Of a stretch of DNA of 64,000 nt, positions 9,553-20,597 are shown piece by piece; within the stretch, counting starts at the first letter, position 1; the number at the start of each line of letters is the position of its first letter. Below the pieces are notes generated by a model, which saw only the letters and a list, made by a program, of their open reading frames with translations, was not told the DNA's origin and searched no databases. The position numbers and the translations under genes were made by a program. This DNA comes from Pseudisothecium myosuroides (lineage: Eukaryota > Streptophyta > Bryopsida > Hypnales > Lembophyllaceae), in contig OX637296.1 of NCBI GenBank assembly GCA_951799445.1, forward strand, positions 15,004,001-15,068,000, given 5' to 3'.

Positions 9553-11260
9553 CAGTCAGATCCAATTCATTTACAAATTTTTCATTCAATTTTCACTAAA
9601 AAGTTCAGTAACTTTAGGAAGCTCTAGCATGCTCAAAAATGAACCAATTTTGAAACCGCAAATTGTGTTGGAATCACAATGAAGTGTACTTCAACTTCAT
9701 AACAAGTGAAAAATGAATAATTCAAAATTATACAATAGTTTGCATTCCTTTTATACACTATCTACCATTTCATAGAGATTCTTTGAAAGATAGTCAAAGA
9801 TTTTTTGCACTTGGATGAAAACAAGCACGAAATTGTACAAGTAAATCAAGTGGTTTGGGATCAAAGGGTGATTGCAAGAAACACCTATACTATTTGCGTT
9901 TTGCCACACCTTAGTTTTTTATTTTTGTTTTGGCTATAACTTTTGTGTTTTAGGTCCAAATGACTCAAAATTTAAAGGGAAGCTACTTATAACTATTACA
10001 TACTTTACCTGATTTTTGAGGATTTTTCAAAAATAATTTACTATTTTTAAACAACCCCGATAATTTCTCACAATGAGTGATTTAGGGGGTTTTAGCACCA
10101 TTTAAGCGCAAAAAAAACAAATTTTGAGCTGGAATTTGGAGAAATTGGTCTCTTAGTAGACTTATAGCTACTGTCCACAGGAATTTTAAAAATACTTATT
10201 TTTATGCGGTGTAGAGGTCCACAAAGAGAGCTTCTTTCTACATTTTTTTACAAAGATACAAAACAATATCTCGGTGATTTTTTTGGTCAAATCTTATCAC
10301 CAAAAAGTCTTCTCAAATATTATATTTTTTTATATTTAAAAAAAAAAAATCCTATTTTTTACAAATTAAAATGTTAGAAGTGGTATTTTCTTCACTAGAC
10401 TTTTGGACATAGAATTCACATAGAATTCACATAGAATTCCAGTGAAGAAAATACCACTTCTAACATTTTAATTTGTAAAAAATAGGATTTTTTTTTTAAA
10501 TATATAAAAATTGAATATTTGAGAAGACTTTTTGGTGATGAGATTTGACCAAGAACCTCACCATAATATTGTTTTATATCTTTGAAAAAAAATGTAGAAA
10601 GAAGCTCTCTTTGTAAACCTCTACACCACATAAAATAAGTATTTTTAAAATTCCTTTGGACAGTAGCTATTAGTCTACTAAGAGACCATCCTCTCAAAAT
10701 TTCAGCTCAAAATTCATTTTTTGGGATTTCAATTAGTGCTAAAACCCCCTAAATCATCCATTGTGAGAAATTTTCGGGGCTGTTTTAAAATAGTAAATTA
10801 TTTTTGAAAAATCCTCAAAAATTAGGTTAGATATATAATAGTTATAAGTAGCTTCCCTGTAAATTTCGAGTCATTTGGACCTAAAATACAAAAATTATGG
10901 CCAAAACAAAAATAAAAAACTAGGGTGTGACATACCGCATTAAGTGTTTCTTGCAATCACCCCAAATATCTCTAAAGCAATTGTGAAGGTTCATTTCTTA
11001 TATATACCATTGAATACAAGTTGTAATTTTCACAAATGTTGGCAACACTAGATAGTACATAGTGTATAGAAAACATCATAGTCTTTGTATGATTTTCAAT
11101 TACATATGTGTGCTTGTAATGATGATAAAGTAGACTTCAGTGTGATCCCAACACAATTCAAAATTCAAAATTCCATTCAGTTTTGAGCACACACGGGCCT
11201 CCCAAAGTTCGCCTAATCTCAGGAGGGTCCAACAATTTGTAATTCAGCTGGACCTGATTG
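9553..11260. mobile_element. Tc1/mariner-type element with TA target duplication
   Basis: Left terminus CAGTCAGATCCAATTCATTT pairs imperfectly with the right terminus, whose reverse complement starts CAATCAGGTCCAGCTGAATT. TA lies directly outside both ends (9551-9552, 11,261-11,262). CAGT-like ends with TA duplication fit Tc1/mariner or pogo MITEs. It contains the palindromic element 9866-10,962; without that it is about 610 bp and non-coding. Confidence 0.6.
9866..10962. mobile_element. Foldback element (1.1-kb palindrome), GGGTGATTGC family copy 1
   Basis: Ends GGGTGATTGCAAGAAACAC and its complement at 10,944-10,962. The 4-bp target duplication CAAA lies at 9862-9865 and 10,963-10,966. The two halves are reverse complements of each other over about 520 bp each, meeting at about 10,405-10,440 around repeated ATAGAATTCAC units. 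ORF-like stretches inside are mirror images of each other and not genes. A closely similar copy lies at 55,474-56,563. Confidence 0.8.
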
Positions 11261-11271
11261 TACTGTACAAT

Positions 11272-11414
11272 CACTAGTAGAAAACAAGCTGTAAATGATT
11301 TGTCCACAGTGACTGCAGCAGTCACTTTGCAGTCATTTTGTAGTCATTGTGGACAAAAAAAGACTGCCGCAGTCATTTTGCACAAGTCATTTACAGCCCT
11401 GTTTTCTACTAGTG
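11272..11414. mobile_element. CACTA-type MITE, 143 bp, AAT target duplication
   Basis: Starts CACTAGTAGAAAACA and ends TGTTTTCTACTAGTG (mirror over about 30 bp with small differences), the hallmark of CACTA (En/Spm) termini. The 3-bp duplication AAT is on both sides (11,269-11,271 and 11,415-11,417). The interior contains repeated CAGTCA/TGACTG motifs, as expected for subterminal transposase-binding repeats. Confidence 0.8.
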
Positions 11415-11418
11415 AATA

Positions 11419-12152
11419 GGGTGATTGCACAAAAGACTTCTACTATTTTCTGTCACACAATGCGTGTTGATTAGTTGTTTAGCCATAACTTTTGCATTTT
11501 AATTCCAAATGACTCAAAATTCACAAAAACGTACTTATGACTATTATATACCTTGTCTAATTTTTTGGAATTTTTGGAATTTTTTATTATTATTTAATAA
11601 TAACCCCCAATTTTATGTCACACTTCTCAATTTTTTTTTTTTTAAACAAAGTAGTACCCAAAGAAACAAATTTGGAGCTGAAATTTGGAGAGGATAATGG
11701 TTTTTTAGTATATTTTTAGCTACTATTCAAAGGATTTTTAAAAATAGTTAATTATATATGGTATAGAAGTCCACAAAGTGAGTCTCTTTCTAGTTGCATT
11801 TTGAAACATGTAAAAAATTATTTTGGTGTTTATTTTGGTAAATGACCATCTCTATAGAATTGCTACAAATGGCCAATTTTTGTTTTTTTTAATTAATTTT
11901 TTTCCTATTTTTTATTAATTAAAACATTGAAATATCTATTCTCTTGAGATGTGGCACTTTTCTAGTTTTCCTACTTAGAAAATATTTTAATGAATTTCCT
12001 TCGATGGTTACCTTCATCTTAAAGGTGCAAACATTGGCCATATTTTTTAATTTAAAAAAAAATTGATTTCCTAGTTTTAAAGTAGTCTAGAAAATATCAT
12101 GAATACTATCATAAAATGCAACAAATAGTATAAGTGTTTCGTGCAATCACCC
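11419..12152. mobile_element. TIR element, GGGTGATTGC family copy 2
   Basis: Left GGGTGATTGCACAAAAGAC, right GTGTTTCGTGCAATCACC. Flanks are AATA and AACA (one mismatch in a 4-bp duplication). The left part resembles the arm of the foldback at 9866; the right part is not its mirror image. Non-coding, 734 bp. Closely related to the copy at 32,549. Confidence 0.7.
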
Positions 12153-12731
12153 AACATATAGGAAAAAATAGTAAGTAGAAAGATGTAGAGAATGATTCAA
12201 AACACTAAATTGATAAGAATTTAGTTATGGAATTGAAAAATGCCAATCTCCATGGTTTTAATGTTGTAATAAAAAATCTACATTCCATATTTTATTTTTT
12301 TCTCAAAATATTGAAAATTGAGTTAAATAAAGGACTTCAAAGTTTATTTTAGAATAGAAAATCCATAATTATACGCAAACTAAAATTCCTTGTAACTTTC
12401 ATCTCATTAATCAAAATGGAATGATTCAAAGCTTTCCACGTATATATAAATCTAGAAAACCAATTTCAAATTTTTGTTTTTGAAAAAAATAATTGTTTTT
12501 TATTTGCCCAGACTGTCCAGGTTGCAAATGAAACTATATGTCATATAATTTTAACTTTTTAACTATATAGTCAAAAATTATGAAAATTGTCGGGCCTTAA
12601 TTAAAAGAAAAACATCATCCATATGTTGTATGAAAATTTTAAAGAAAAAAATAATTTGTAATTCCATTTGTAGTGACTTGTCCAAAATTGGTATGTTGCC
12701 AAAAAATGCAACTTGGTCTTTTAGAAGTTAA

Positions 12732-13326
12732 ACAAACAAAATTAACTAATACAGTACCTAATTTAAGGTATAGATGGCATTGGAGACACTTGGTATGCAA
12801 CTCTTGTATTTTATGGAGGGGTCATCAGCTCATTGGGATTAACATTGGTTTCTTTTGATGAAAACTTCAAACATTCATGGAATTTTTATTGAAAATACAT
12901 TTGTGTTTTGTGCTAATCTCCTAGGTCTTTAAAATATTTGGTAAAATCCAATATTATAGCACATTTTAGTTCTCTCCAAGACTCCAAATCCCTTAAATCT
13001 TTAATAAAATAATTGTTGTTGGGTTGATGTAATGAAGATATTTGAAGATTATTCAATGGTTGACTATATCTCACAACTTCTTTTTGATGTAAACTTTAAA
13101 AGATTGAAGAAGCCATTTTTTATTGCAAACCTAAATGTTATTCTATATTTTTTAAATATGTAATCTACAAATTTTAAAGCTGAAAAACTTTAAAATAAAA
13201 AAAATTATTATCATATTGCTATTTGTAATATTTTTTAAATGCCAAATTTAATTTTGTTGAAGTTTTTAAACATTAAAACCAATATCATGATTTTTTTATT
13301 CAAATTTCCATAAAGAGGGTAAAGAA
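12732..13326. other. AT-rich spacer
   Basis: No gene or repeat boundary that I can support. A/T homopolymer runs dominate. Confidence 0.4.
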
Positions 13327-13628
13327 CTCTCATTAGAGGAGATCTGAGCGTTTAGAAGACCGTTTCAAGGCTGTTCCCAATGCTGGGAACCAGCCCCCGC
13401 TGTCAAAAAAAATAATTATTAAAGTTATTAAAAAAAATTAAAAAAAAATCTTAAAATGTTAAAAGAACACTAAATTTTTTAATTTTTTTTTAATTTTTTA
13501 AAAATGACGTGGCAGTTGCTTGGCCACGTCAGACTGGCCATGCGGCAGCGTCGCAGCAGTCCTGCAGAGTTCCTACAGTCTGGGAACTCGTGAGCTCTTA
13601 GAAGCCCAAATCTCTTCTAATGTAGAGA
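13327..13628. mobile_element. Probable MITE, about 300 bp
   Basis: Left CTCTCATTAGAGGAGATCTG and right end whose complement starts CTCTACATTAGAAGAGATTT form imperfect inverted termini. Second-tier inverted motifs lie inside (GTTCCCAATGCTGGGAACC and a GACGTGGCA..TGGCCACGTC palindrome at 13,505-13,530). No certain target duplication. Confidence 0.5.
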
Positions 13629-15255
13629 TAAGTTTCAAATTCAATGTATTGTATATGAAGGAGAGGGAGGGGGGATCATCTCACAAATTCATTTAATCCT
13701 TAAAGATCAAGGAAATGACCCTTTTATATTTTCACATACATATGCATTAATCATATTTTATTATGGGTCTATTATTTTATTATTATCATTATTATTTTTG
13801 GCACCCTTAAATATTAAATAATTATAAATCAACCAATATTTGGCAAGCTATTAGTACTTAAATTTTTCTAAAGAGATTGAGTAATGCGAGGCTATTTGGT
13901 TTAGAAATAAAAAAAATTTCACAGAAGAAAATCACATTCACATTTCAATTTTTTTATACGCAATGGTAAATAATTGACAGTAAAGGAAAACATGATAGAA
14001 GTAGACGTGTCTACACGTAGCATTCAAAGAAGAGAAACCTACAAGCACATACATTCTTGCATGAATCTCATTGAAAATAACAATAAAATCCAATCCAATT
14101 TCAATTTCCATACATTCACTAAAAAAATACTATATGTCTATACAAATTGAATGTATCAAAAATATCCTTTTCCCCTATTTCATTACTACCATGAAAATCA
14201 CTTTACACAAAAAACAAAAACAAGAGTGTATCACAATTGAAGGTCTAGGGACAATATAAAACTACCAAAAACACTAGCATTTACAATAAAAAAATAAAGT
14301 GTCATTCTATTCTACCTAGTTTCTTGTCAACTTTTGTCAAAATTCATGTATACCAACAACTAAAATGATAAATGTGAGCCTCTACAATGTCTAATAAAAT
14401 TGCACAACAATTATGAGGTTTGCTTAATTAGAAAACCAAACTGACAACAAAAAAAAGGTTGGGTGACTCAAATCAGAAGTATAGACCAATATGAAGAATT
14501 TTGAAATGGATTAGGATTTAGGTAGAGATTAGGTTCTTAGGTGTATTAGAATCCTTAATAAGAACACATTCGACACTTTTCAGGCTACATCCAACTTCTT
14601 CGTTGCCAAACTCACAAGAAAGAAGATATCCCAGGATAGATGGTTGCAAGCTTCAAGTGAATCTATCGAATTCCAAGCCATTCTCATATACATCTAAATA
14701 CACACATAGGACAAGGTAGTTGCACAAGAAGTCTTCCTTCTCTATAAAGCATATCCTTTATGTGTGGCGCTTTGTATCTATTGCAACAAACAATTTTTAA
14801 AGTTCTTGTAGATAGAATGATATTTTTTTCTTGAAATTTTATTTTTTATCTCTATTAAACATATGTTAAATACTAGTTCTTTATTTCCATATTTGAAGTA
14901 ATTTTCTAATTTGATTTTATATGTATGAAGTTGTAGGAGGGAAAGATGGAGATAGTTTGCTTTTTAATTTAACTTTGAGGTGATTTATCTTCAAGATAAG
15001 GATAAGAAGTTAATTGCATGGTCAATAATAATTACCAATGGATGTTAGGCTAGCCATATGGTCAAGGTATGGGGTTGAAGTCCACTTGACTTGAGTAGTG
15101 GAGGTGGAAAATAAGGTGGAAGATAAGGAATGAACTCTTCTCTTTTCTTCTCATAATTTGTTTAGTTTAATCGTGTGTTTGGAGAGCCATAGTATATTGT
15201 ACATTGTGAATTTTAAAATGAAAATTTTTAAATACGTTCTTCTTCATGTTGTTAA
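13629..15255. other. AT-rich intergenic DNA, nothing recognised
   Basis: No coding exon, repeat array or transposon end was found. Short chance ORFs have lysine/isoleucine-rich, low-complexity translations. Confidence 0.4.
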
Positions 15256-15600
15256 CCCCTAAAGGACCAAACAACGTTTTTTGATAACATAGTTTTTTTG
15301 GTCAGGCCACCATTTGTACAATAATAGGTATTTTAGTCCCAAATTTTTAGAGTAGCAGCACCCAAGGAGTATCTTTTAGATGCAATAATTTTCACATCTT
15401 TTTGAATTGTGGAAAAAAAATTATGAAGGTTGAAGTGATTTTCCTTACTTGTAGGGTAGGACGGGCAGATCAATTTACACTGTGCTTGAAAATTTGGGAT
15501 ATTGCCTAGGGCTGGAGGGGCAGACTTGAAGGCAGGGCTCTTAATGTGATTGAAAATGGGTTTCATTTCCTGACATGTAATTAGTCAGTGACAGGGTCAA
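15256..15600. mobile_element. Truncated piggyBac-type MITE (copy E3)
   Basis: TTAA (15,252-15,255) then CCCCTAAAGGACC, followed by sequence matching the reverse complement of the right end of E1. Similarity fades beyond about 15,350 and no second CCC..TTAA end is visible, so the copy is truncated or badly decayed. Confidence 0.5.
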
Positions 15601-15839
15601 GGCAAAGCTAGCTTTAGAGGACTTGCATCTTCATAGGACGGAAGAAGAAAAAATGAGGCCGTTCAACTATCAACCGATATGGCAGTCTCAACGTTAGGGC
15701 AGGGCCAGTACACAAGAGCTCAGTTCCATAAAAAAAAAGTCGTTGCACATAGCATGACAAGACCATTGTCGGGTAGAGAGGAGCGCGCTTAAGGAACACA
15801 CAGGGTGTCTGGCTGCAAGTTGATGAGTGTAGATGGAGA
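15601..15839. other. Spacer before orphan element copy 1
   Basis: Mixed-composition DNA with no clear feature. Confidence 0.3.
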
Positions 15840-17261
15840 ATCTCAAACTCAAATCTTCACTCGGTCTTTAAAGTCTTCAAACTCGAATTTTCACTCGGTC
15901 TTCAAGTCTTCAAACTCGAATCTTCACTCGGTCTTCAATCAAGCTATCCTGTAGTGGCTCTATAGGACCAAAGGTAAGGGTGTGTAATAAGAAACAAGGC
16001 CTCGGACGGGTAAAACGGGACGGCCAAACCACGAGCTGACCGTCCGAAAGATGGCTCCTAAACTTCAAACCCACGGTGACCAGGAAGCGCCTTTCACTAG
16101 TAGGAACAACATAGAAGATCAACCATGTGGATGATCAATCTCACTTCGTCGCCACAAACATAAAACGAGGCTATTACTGGATACCCACGTAGCCTGCAAC
16201 AATGTTTACAGTGCAAAATAAAAAATGAGAACAACAAGCCTCCAAAATTGACTGGGAATAACAATAAAGCACAATGAGCCTCCAAAATCGGCTAGGAATA
16301 ACAAGCCACAAGCCACAACACACGAATCTTCAATCTTCTTGTCTTCAAATCTTGGTTTCTTTAAATCTCTTCAAAACTCCTCCAACCCCAATTCCTTCTC
16401 CTTGACAAAACTTTGGTGTGATGCCACGGCTACTCTACAAACTCAAATGAGATGTATAATAGCTTTTTGAAAAGCTTACACAAATTTCTACTTCTCCTCC
16501 AAAACTCAACTCAAACTAACACTTTGTCCATATTTTATGACCCCTCGAAGTTTCGGTTCTTAAGAATTGAAGGTAGTAGACCTTCTTTCACTTTTACACT
16601 CATAAATAACTCATACATGCTCCAAACACAATGAATGTTAGCTTTATAAAAAGCTAACAAAATTTCCTATATTTTCTCCAAATTTCATTACAAAATAAAG
16701 ACTTGTCCGTCTTTTATGGTTGGTCGAAGTCTCTGCCCCTTCAATTAGGAGGCAGCAGACTTTCCTCCACTCAAACTAACACAAATCTCAACTCACAACT
16801 TCAATTCAAGCAAGAGAGGAATTTTTGGAAAGACAACAACACAATATCCAAACCTACCAATTTTCATTTTAAAAATTTGTAAAACTTCATACACAATAGG
16901 CCTCCAAACATTCGGGTCTTGTCAACTACAACAAGAGAGAAGGTGAATAGTGTTTATCTTTTCCCCCCACCTTATCAACAACTCTATACCTTCTAAGCAA
17001 GTGGCAATCAGCCCTTAACTTGCTCCTAAGGCTAACTTTCAACCATTGACCCTGCTATTTGGTCCCACAACTATATCTTTATTTTTAATTTAGAAGGAAA
17101 ACCACTTCAAAGTTCACCTAGAAGGCAAACATTTCCATCCTTTCTTTCTACAACTATAACCATACAAAATCCTTTCTATAAAATACTCCAAACATGGATG
17201 TAAGCACTAACATCAAATCAATGCCTATTAGAGGTAAAAAACTAGAATTCCAAAACAAACT

Positions 17262-17721
17262 TCACTCCATCTGCAAGAACTTGAGAATGCGCTTGATAGT
17301 CGCAGCGACATATTCAGCACAATCTGCCTTCGTTAAGGGATTGATCGGCCCTTCTAACCATCGTTGGTGCCCACGACTCCCCTTAATTGGCCTGACCATA
17401 CAATAGTATTGGTCGTTGTTTAAACCCTCAAAACTCCCTTCAAATGTCACTTCACAGCTACCAGGTTCAACACGTCCAACTTGTAACAAGATTACCAGCG
17501 CACAAGCATCCCGCTGAAGGTTCCCGTGCCATCGCTGCTCAATACGAGGCTGCTTTGGTGGTCGAGAAGGCCCAGCTTCATCTCGTGGATGCACGAATGG
17601 CGATGGCAATTCCCGTGGCAGAAGTGGCTCATCCGGCAGTTGCGACAATGAAAGTTCAAACTCAGCCTCCGGTTGAGGCTCTTCATCCAAGACTCAGAAA
17701 AAAACCCATCCAGTTCGACAT
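17262..17721 (-). pseudogene. Orphan ORF relic, copy 1
   Basis: The minus-strand ATG at 17,721 opens MSNW, as in copy 2, but a one-base insertion in the following T-run throws the frame. From about 17,690 the correct frame is open to a TGA at 17,262. Order of parts: acidic/proline-rich N-terminus; SLSQLPDEP; DEAGPSRPPKQPRIEQRWHG; the core VILLQVGRVEPGSCEVTFEG; MVRPIKGS; RWLEGPINPLTKADCAEYVA; and a C-terminal helix IKRILKFLQME. No membrane segment, signal peptide or zinc-binding pattern is visible. I do not recognise the family. The same protein, decayed differently, is encoded at 26,748-27,206, so it was under selection before duplication. Confidence 0.6.
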
Positions 17722-17788
17722 TTTAAATCTAAAGTAGGAAACAAAATCACTACTGGAACTTAATGAAGCTCTAAGGCAAAATTGTCCT

Positions 17789-17827
17789 CTTATATAGATG
17801 TCATACACCTCTTGGAACGGCGTCACC
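17789..17827 (-). promoter_or_regulatory. TATA box and TGACG motif of orphan ORF copy 1
   Basis: On the minus strand TATATAAG (17,796-17,789) lies about 70 nt before the ATG. GGTGACGCCG, a TGACG (as-1-type) motif, lies about 30 nt further upstream (17,827-17,818). The block GGCGTCACCTTGAAGC is conserved with copy 2. TGACG motifs just upstream of a TATA box recall 35S-type plant promoters; that comparison is inference. Confidence 0.5.
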
Positions 17828-17880
17828 TTGAAGCTACTCAATAAAATATATTATAATATATTTTTACACTGTGTATAAAT

Positions 17881-18534
17881 CCACAACAAGACACCGTTCA
17901 GATTGCATTCAATTCTCAATGGCATCACAAGAACGGATCACACTTTTGATATGAGATTACTACTCTTCATCTACTGAAGAATACTATTGCAACACAAGAA
18001 GAAATTCAAAATATAATAAAAATAAAAAATTTCTTCATGCAATATAACAATGGCGTCAGTTTATAACGACAACAGATTCTTCTATGCAACGGTCTATGCT
18101 CATGGACGTCATTTTTGCATAGAACTCAGATTCTATAGTAATTTTCACCACAATCTTCATTTGCAGAAATGTCATCAAAATTTAAAACCTATACTATGGC
18201 ATGCTAAAGAACCATCAAATTAGAACAAATCATAAAGCATTCCCCCCCACTTTAATAAAGTTAAAAAAAAATGAAATAATATAGATCAGCCTGCATTCCT
18301 CATCAACAAGCAACCCCCACTAAAATCAATATACATGTTGCACCATTCCATGAAGTTCCAAACTTTGTAGACAGTCCAAGTTGGCATACAGAAATCGTTG
18401 TAGAGAATTCAAATTCAGATAGAGGAGCAACTTAGTCGCAAATTCAAAGGGACAATTGCACAGCTTGGACGGGAATTGACTGCACAGCTCGGGCGGGGAT
18501 CAAATTAGAAAGAGGTTGCACGGAGTTCAAACCA
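17881..18534. other. Region upstream of orphan copy 1
   Basis: AT-rich to about 18,400, then G+C rises. 17,880-17,930 still resembles the region upstream of copy 2 (about 27,390-27,430). No gene assigned. Confidence 0.35.
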
Positions 18535-19068
18535 ATGGATCGAAGCGGGGATCGATTTCTTCGCAGCGTCGACGTTGGACGGCAAAGAACGGCAGTTTGT
18601 GAGATTGAAGGCGGGATCAAAGAACTGGAAACAGTGAGGAGTGGCAAGCGGAAGTACACTAAAGATTTGGCAATTGGCTGCAACTTCTGCGAGATCTCAC
18701 TGGGCCAGGAGGTGCTGCAGTCCGGCAAAATTCAGGTCATTGAGTCAACACTAGCGGGTTTGCAGGCGGCCAACTACAAGTTGCGGGGATTGACGTTGGA
18801 GGAGTTGAGGTCCACTGATTTCGACGTATCCGACTGCAAGTTGTGGGGATCAATGTTGAAGGAGCTGAGGTCCACTGAGGTCAAGGCCGCCGACTGCAAG
18901 CTGTGGGGATCGACGTTGCAGGAGTTCAAGTTCACCGATCTTGGAGAGCCTACACCAACGGCAAAGCGGAGTGGCAACGCATCAACGGTCAAAACACAGA
19001 GAGAGAGAAGCAACCATCAAAGGGCTAGAACATCAGAAGGAGTCTCTGTTGAAGATCAGCTGCTGTGA
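18535..19068 (+). CDS. Unrecognised ORF with 20-residue repeats
   Basis: Open frame of 177 codons in a stretch with higher G+C than its surroundings. Three 60-bp direct repeats (about 18,775-18,954, with a degenerate fourth before them) encode 20-residue units of the type CKLWGSMLKELRSTEVKAAD. The array is also open on the minus strand, so coding on the plus strand is not proven. No known domain, signal peptide or membrane segment. Position upstream of the acidic ORF and piggyBac relic might make it part of the same composite element. Alternative: a minisatellite in non-coding DNA. Confidence 0.3.
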   Translation: MDRSGDRFLRSVDVGRQRTAVCEIEGGIKELETVRSGKRKYTKDLAIGCNFCEISLGQEVLQSGKIQVIESTLAGLQAANYKLRGLTLEELRSTDFDVSDCKLWGSMLKELRSTEVKAADCKLWGSTLQEFKFTDLGEPTPTAKRSGNASTVKTQRERSNHQRARTSEGVSVEDQLL

Positions 19069-19557
19069 CTTATTACAACAAAGGAAAGAACATCTGCGAT
19101 GCAAAACAACAAAGTAGTTAAACTATTGGACGTGAAACACTTGCGCTCCTTGCCTGTCCCGAGAGGAACTTTGAAGTAGCCTGCCAACCCACAAGCAAGT
19201 AACTATCGTCACCACTTTTACAAACAAGTGGCATGTTGCCTCGAGTGGTGCCAAAAAAGACAATTTCATCCGGATATCCATCTCCTCATAAAGGAGCAAG
19301 TGTGGGCCGATTTGACAACTACATCTATAAAAAGTAACTTTCAATATAATGCCAAGGATTCCAACATTCCAGAAGGGCAAATGGGTAAGCAAACCTTCAC
19401 ATTCTCTTTCAACTTCTGCTGAAATTGACCTTCACTCACTGTACATGTTCACAAAAAAACATTACAAAACCACATCAAAGGGAAGAGTTTTTACCTTGTA
19501 CATTTTTTTGGTCAGCTTGTATTGGACGACATCCCTTCGAGACGAAGTGAATGGATC

Positions 19558-20232
19558 AAGTTGCAACAAGTTGATATCCCAAACGCAGCACCAAACCTCC
19601 CTCCAAGCGACACCTCCAAAGATGACAACTTCTCTTCCGAAAACGAGTAGCAGTCTCCAGAATCCGACGTCCACACAGAGGTTCCCGATCAACCGAAGCC
19701 ATGGATTGCTTCCGCAAACCTATCCATTGGAGACCCAAATCCAGACTTGCAAGACATCCTTGACCAAGAAGTTGGAGACTTTGCCGCTGCAAGAGAATCA
19801 AGTTGCCAGGGTTATTTGACGGACTTGGAAGAAGAAACAGACGATGAAGGATTCGGGAGAGAAAATTTTCAATGGCCACCCGAGCTCCTCCATTCCCAAA
19901 ATTTATTTTCCAGCTCTAGTCGGAAGAAGAGGAGGCTGCGGCGTGAGAGTGGCAAAGATTGTGCACATCCTCTGCTACAAAGGGAGATGAAGGGAGAAAG
20001 CAGCGAATTGGAAGTGGACCGGTTGTCTCTACAACGGATCATAAGCGGAACACCTCCATGGCGCCAAGCCTCTTACGACGACCCACATGGAGATCGGACA
20101 GGCACTGTCGCACCACGTGCTGGAGCGAGCGGAGTAGGTGGATTGAATTGGAAAGGGACGGAGTTGCTGCAGGGGCCGTTAGGCCTGCTTTACCCGGAGG
20201 GGAGTACCGTGCTGAGCAATGGAGTCTCATAG
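19558..20232 (+). pseudogene. Acidic, disordered protein relic
   Basis: A single reading frame runs from about 19,558 to a TAG at 20,230, interrupted by one in-frame TAG near 19,650. The translation is acidic and Pro/Ser-rich: ESDVHTEVPDQPKPWIASA, then DLQDILDQEVGDF, LTDLEEETDDEGF, and a basic KKRRLRR patch near 19,925 that resembles a nuclear localisation signal. No known domain. About 370 nt before the piggyBac relic; piggyBac transposases often have acidic N-termini, so it might be a fused or neighbouring ORF of that element, but this is a guess. Confidence 0.35.
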
Positions 20233-20597
20233 CGAGGGTACACGGCAGAGGCAGAGGAGTCCAAGTAACTTCGGGCCCTAGAGACTGCGCTTCTGGAGCT
20301 TATTAAGATCAGTACTGTGGTAGAATTTTCAAGAGGGGTTTTAGGAGGGATTTTAGGGGGTTTAGTTGTAGGGTTATTAGATTTGAAGGAATTTATGAAA
20401 ATTCCAAATTTTATTTTTGACAAGTCCAAGCAGATTCAAATAAAATAAAGGACATGCTATTTGGAGAAATTTTGCAAAATTATGATGGATTAAACCTTGT
20501 TGTTATGGGTATTGTAAAATCATTTCTTCAACATAAGTACTAAGTAAGGAGATGTTTACAATGTGATGGTGGCGCTTCTAGGCAAAGTGCGACTTAT

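Larger units (their letters stand above)
9188..12727. mobile_element. piggyBac-type MITE (copy E2) interrupted by nested elements
   Basis: Left end CCCTAAAGTTCTTTGAC after TTAA (9184-9187); right end GGTCTTTTAGAAG before TTAA (12,728-12,731). Flanks 9188-9552 and 12,153-12,727 match the two parts of E1. Removing the three insertions (9553-11,260, 11,272-11,414, 11,419-12,152) leaves about 950 bp, close to the 924 bp of E1, which supports the reconstruction. Confidence 0.75.
15840..17880 (-). mobile_element. Orphan element copy 1 (minus orientation)
   Basis: Homologous along its length to 25,100-27,340. From the promoter side (high coordinates) it contains a TATA/TGACG promoter, the roughly 150-codon ORF relic, a non-coding part, two copies of a 170-180-bp internal repeat (about 16,430-16,790), a conserved block (AACAAGGCCTCGGACGGG at about 15,990) and a TCTTCA-rich tail at 15,845-15,940. 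No terminal inverted repeats or LTRs were found, so the transposon class is open; it could also be a duplicated gene. Confidence 0.6.

Noticed and set aside
10416..10697. Open reading frame on the minus strand inside the palindrome, also mirrored at 55,808-56,023
   Set aside because: The same peptide appears from both arms of an inverted-repeat element; it is a by-product of the palindrome and has no domain.
15040..15095. tRNA-like GGGGTTGAAGTCC motif
   Set aside because: No matching acceptor stem, D-arm or anticodon arm upstream; isolated box-B-like string.
18774..19013. Minus-strand frame with a VDLSSFNIDPHNLQS repeat pattern
   Set aside because: Comes from the same 60-bp direct repeats as the plus-strand ORF; only one strand can be coding and the plus frame is longer.
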